This document shows, piece after piece, positions 6,343-6,725 of a stretch of 6,725 bases of DNA. The notes under the pieces were generated by a model. The model saw only the letters and a program-made list of their open reading frames with translations, was not told where the DNA came from and made no database searches. The DNA is from JAVBLF01 sp031553675 (lineage in GTDB: Bacteria; Bacillota; Clostridia; Christensenellales; CALWSW01), in NCBI GenBank assembly GCA_031553675.1, contig JAVBLF010000074.1:1-6725 (forward strand). The letters are read 5' to 3'. How positions within the stretch are numbered: position 1 is the stretch's first letter; each line of letters begins with the position of its first letter. The position numbers were made by a program, and so were the translations under genes.

Positions 6343-6367
6343 AGTTTTCAGTCAAGCGATGTGGTAC
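6343..6367. repeat. Degenerate direct repeat, copy 1 (AGTTTT..CAAGCGA.GTGG)
   Basis: The 25 bases at 6343-6367 match 6472-6496 at 21 positions with no gap (offset 129). A shorter relative, AGTTTTTGCGCAGC, occurs at 6588-6601. In the second and third instances this sequence follows the right arm of a conserved hairpin, so it appears to be part of a larger repeated unit. Confidence 0.65.
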
Positions 6368-6436
6368 AAAATGAATCGCGCTGCTCAGGGATGTGACACG
6401 CTTGCGGGCACGGCTTGTTCTGCGATCCCGAGGCAG

Positions 6437-6470
6437 CGAAACGGCCACCAAAGTCATGGTGGTTGTTTCA
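6437..6470 (+). repeat. Conserved hairpin, copy 1
   Basis: The left arm CGAAACGGCCACC (6437-6449) and right arm GGTGGTTGTTTCA (6458-6470) flank the 8-base loop AAAGTCAT. Pairing holds on plus-strand RNA through two G-U wobbles, and the outermost pair is lost. The left arm is identical to that at 6542-6554, and similarity extends about 17 bases further left (CTGCGA..CC....CAG). Confidence 0.8.
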
Positions 6471-6471
6471 G

Positions 6472-6496
6472 AGTTTTTAGCCAAGCGACGTGGAAC
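6472..6496. repeat. Degenerate direct repeat, copy 2
   Basis: This is the partner of 6343-6367 and begins one base after the right arm of the first conserved hairpin. The differences are mostly T/C transitions, as expected for an ageing duplication. Confidence 0.65.
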
Positions 6497-6541
6497 TGAG
6501 ACGTCGGATTCGGGTTTCTTTGCCCTGCGAAACCAAAACAG

Positions 6542-6575
6542 CGAAACGGCCACCCAAATCATGGTGGCCGTTTCG
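6542..6575 (+). repeat. Conserved hairpin, copy 2 (perfect 13-bp stem)
   Basis: CGAAACGGCCACC (6542-6554) pairs perfectly with GGTGGCCGTTTCG (6563-6575) around CAAATCAT. It lies 105 bases from the first copy, and the loop differs from that copy at only two positions. The following bases have no immediate T-run, so it is not a typical terminator. Confidence 0.85.
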
Positions 6576-6590
6576 GGGCTAGTAAAAAGT

Positions 6591-6657
6591 TTTTGCGCAG
6601 CTTTTTTCAAAAAGCGCGTACTCTAGTTTTGCGCAGCTTTTTTTAAAAAGCGCGTAC
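6591..6657. repeat. Two tandem copies of a 31-bp A/T-tract palindromic repeat, 36-bp period
   Basis: TTTTGCGCAGCTTTTTT.AAAAAGCGCGTAC occurs at 6591-6621 and 6627-6657, with a single difference (C or T in the middle). Each copy is itself near-palindromic, GCGC-a-GCTTTTT against AAAAAGCGCG. The pair starts three bases beyond the stop codon of the minus-strand gene ending at 6660. Confidence 0.85.
6609..6644 (-). terminator. Candidate terminator of the gene entering from the right edge
   Basis: Between the two 31-bp repeat copies, on the minus strand, AAAAAGC-t-GCG can pair with CGC-GCTTTTT around a 13-base loop (6619-6631), with one bulged base. The 3' arm ends in TTTTT. It lies 16 bases after the stop codon of the partial gene at 6660. 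The GC core is only five pairs, so it would be moderate in strength; the symmetric form could work on the plus strand too. Confidence 0.5.
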
Positions 6658-6659
6658 GC

Positions 6660-6725
6660 TTACAGCAGCTCGCGGTAGAGGGCGTTCGTGTTGCTGTGGG
6701 GCGCGAGGAGCTTGGCATCCGTGAC
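6660..6725 (-). CDS. C-terminal end of an unidentified gene (5' part outside window)
   Basis: The minus strand is open from the window edge for 21 codons and stops at TAA (6660-6662). The peptide VTDAKLLAPHSNTNALYREL ends in a further L. Codons are almost all G/C-ending (GCC, CTC, AAC, CGC, CTG), as in the other genes here, and a repeat/terminator-like structure follows the stop directly. Both points support a real gene end. Too little is visible to assign a family. Confidence 0.6.
   Translation of the reverse strand, partial: VTDAKLLAPHSNTNALYRELL

Noticed and set aside
6257..6610. 117-codon minus-strand frame with an internal 35-residue repeat
   Set aside because: The repeat is only the translation of the 105-bp-spaced hairpin units, the start is a TTG without a ribosome binding site, and composition is Arg/Thr/Ser-rich without a fold signature. 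A repeat-derived spurious frame is the better reading.
6343..6657. CRISPR array
   Set aside because: Repeats are few, of unequal spacing (36, 105, 129 bases) and degenerate, with related sequence in the intervals and no cas genes.

Overview
The window comes from a moderately GC-rich bacterial chromosome with strong preference for G/C-ending codons, good AAGGAGG-type ribosome binding sites and TATAAT-type promoters. The genes do not fix the phylum. A Na+-coupled amino acid carrier, a threonine dehydratase and an InlB-B-like repeat protein with calcium-loop linkers would fit several anaerobic or gut-associated lineages, and I do not name one.

Layout from left to right. (1) 2-2572, plus strand: the C-terminal 856 codons of a very long, probably exported repeat protein. 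It has nine beta-rich InlB-B-like modules, six of the junctions carrying a D-x-[DN]-x-D-x-x-x-D calcium-loop linker. The modules follow a higher-order A-B-A-C-D / A-B-C-D order, and part of the DNA is a recent 591-bp-period duplication. (2) 2607-2650: a strong hairpin between two convergent genes. (3) 2663-3085, minus strand: a small VOC/PhnB-like protein. (4) 3086-3205: a bidirectional terminator hairpin, with a TATAAT promoter upstream of it that points towards the VOC gene. (5) 3206-4576, minus strand: a sodium:alanine/glycine-type symporter (AGCS family). (6) 4577-4817: its leader and an extended -10 promoter. (7) 4818-6026, minus strand: threonine ammonia-lyase with a C-terminal ACT-type domain, and a promoter at 6068-6096. 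(8) 6027-6659: about 630 bases with no credible gene, filled with palindromic and direct repeats. (9) 6660-6725, minus strand: the last 21 codons of another gene, cut by the window edge.

The symporter and threonine ammonia-lyase lie on the same strand in adjacent positions. A simple reading is uptake of small neutral amino acids next to an enzyme that deaminates threonine (and possibly serine), but each has its own candidate promoter and the functional link is inference. The VOC gene and the repeat protein show no evident connection to them.

I see no phage, CRISPR, toxin-antitoxin or defence module. The genes are ordinary. The parts worth a second look are the modular history of the repeat protein, the promoter-terminator-gene order ahead of the VOC gene, a 17-bp promoter-region sequence shared by two genes, and the repeat-rich stretch 6300-6660.
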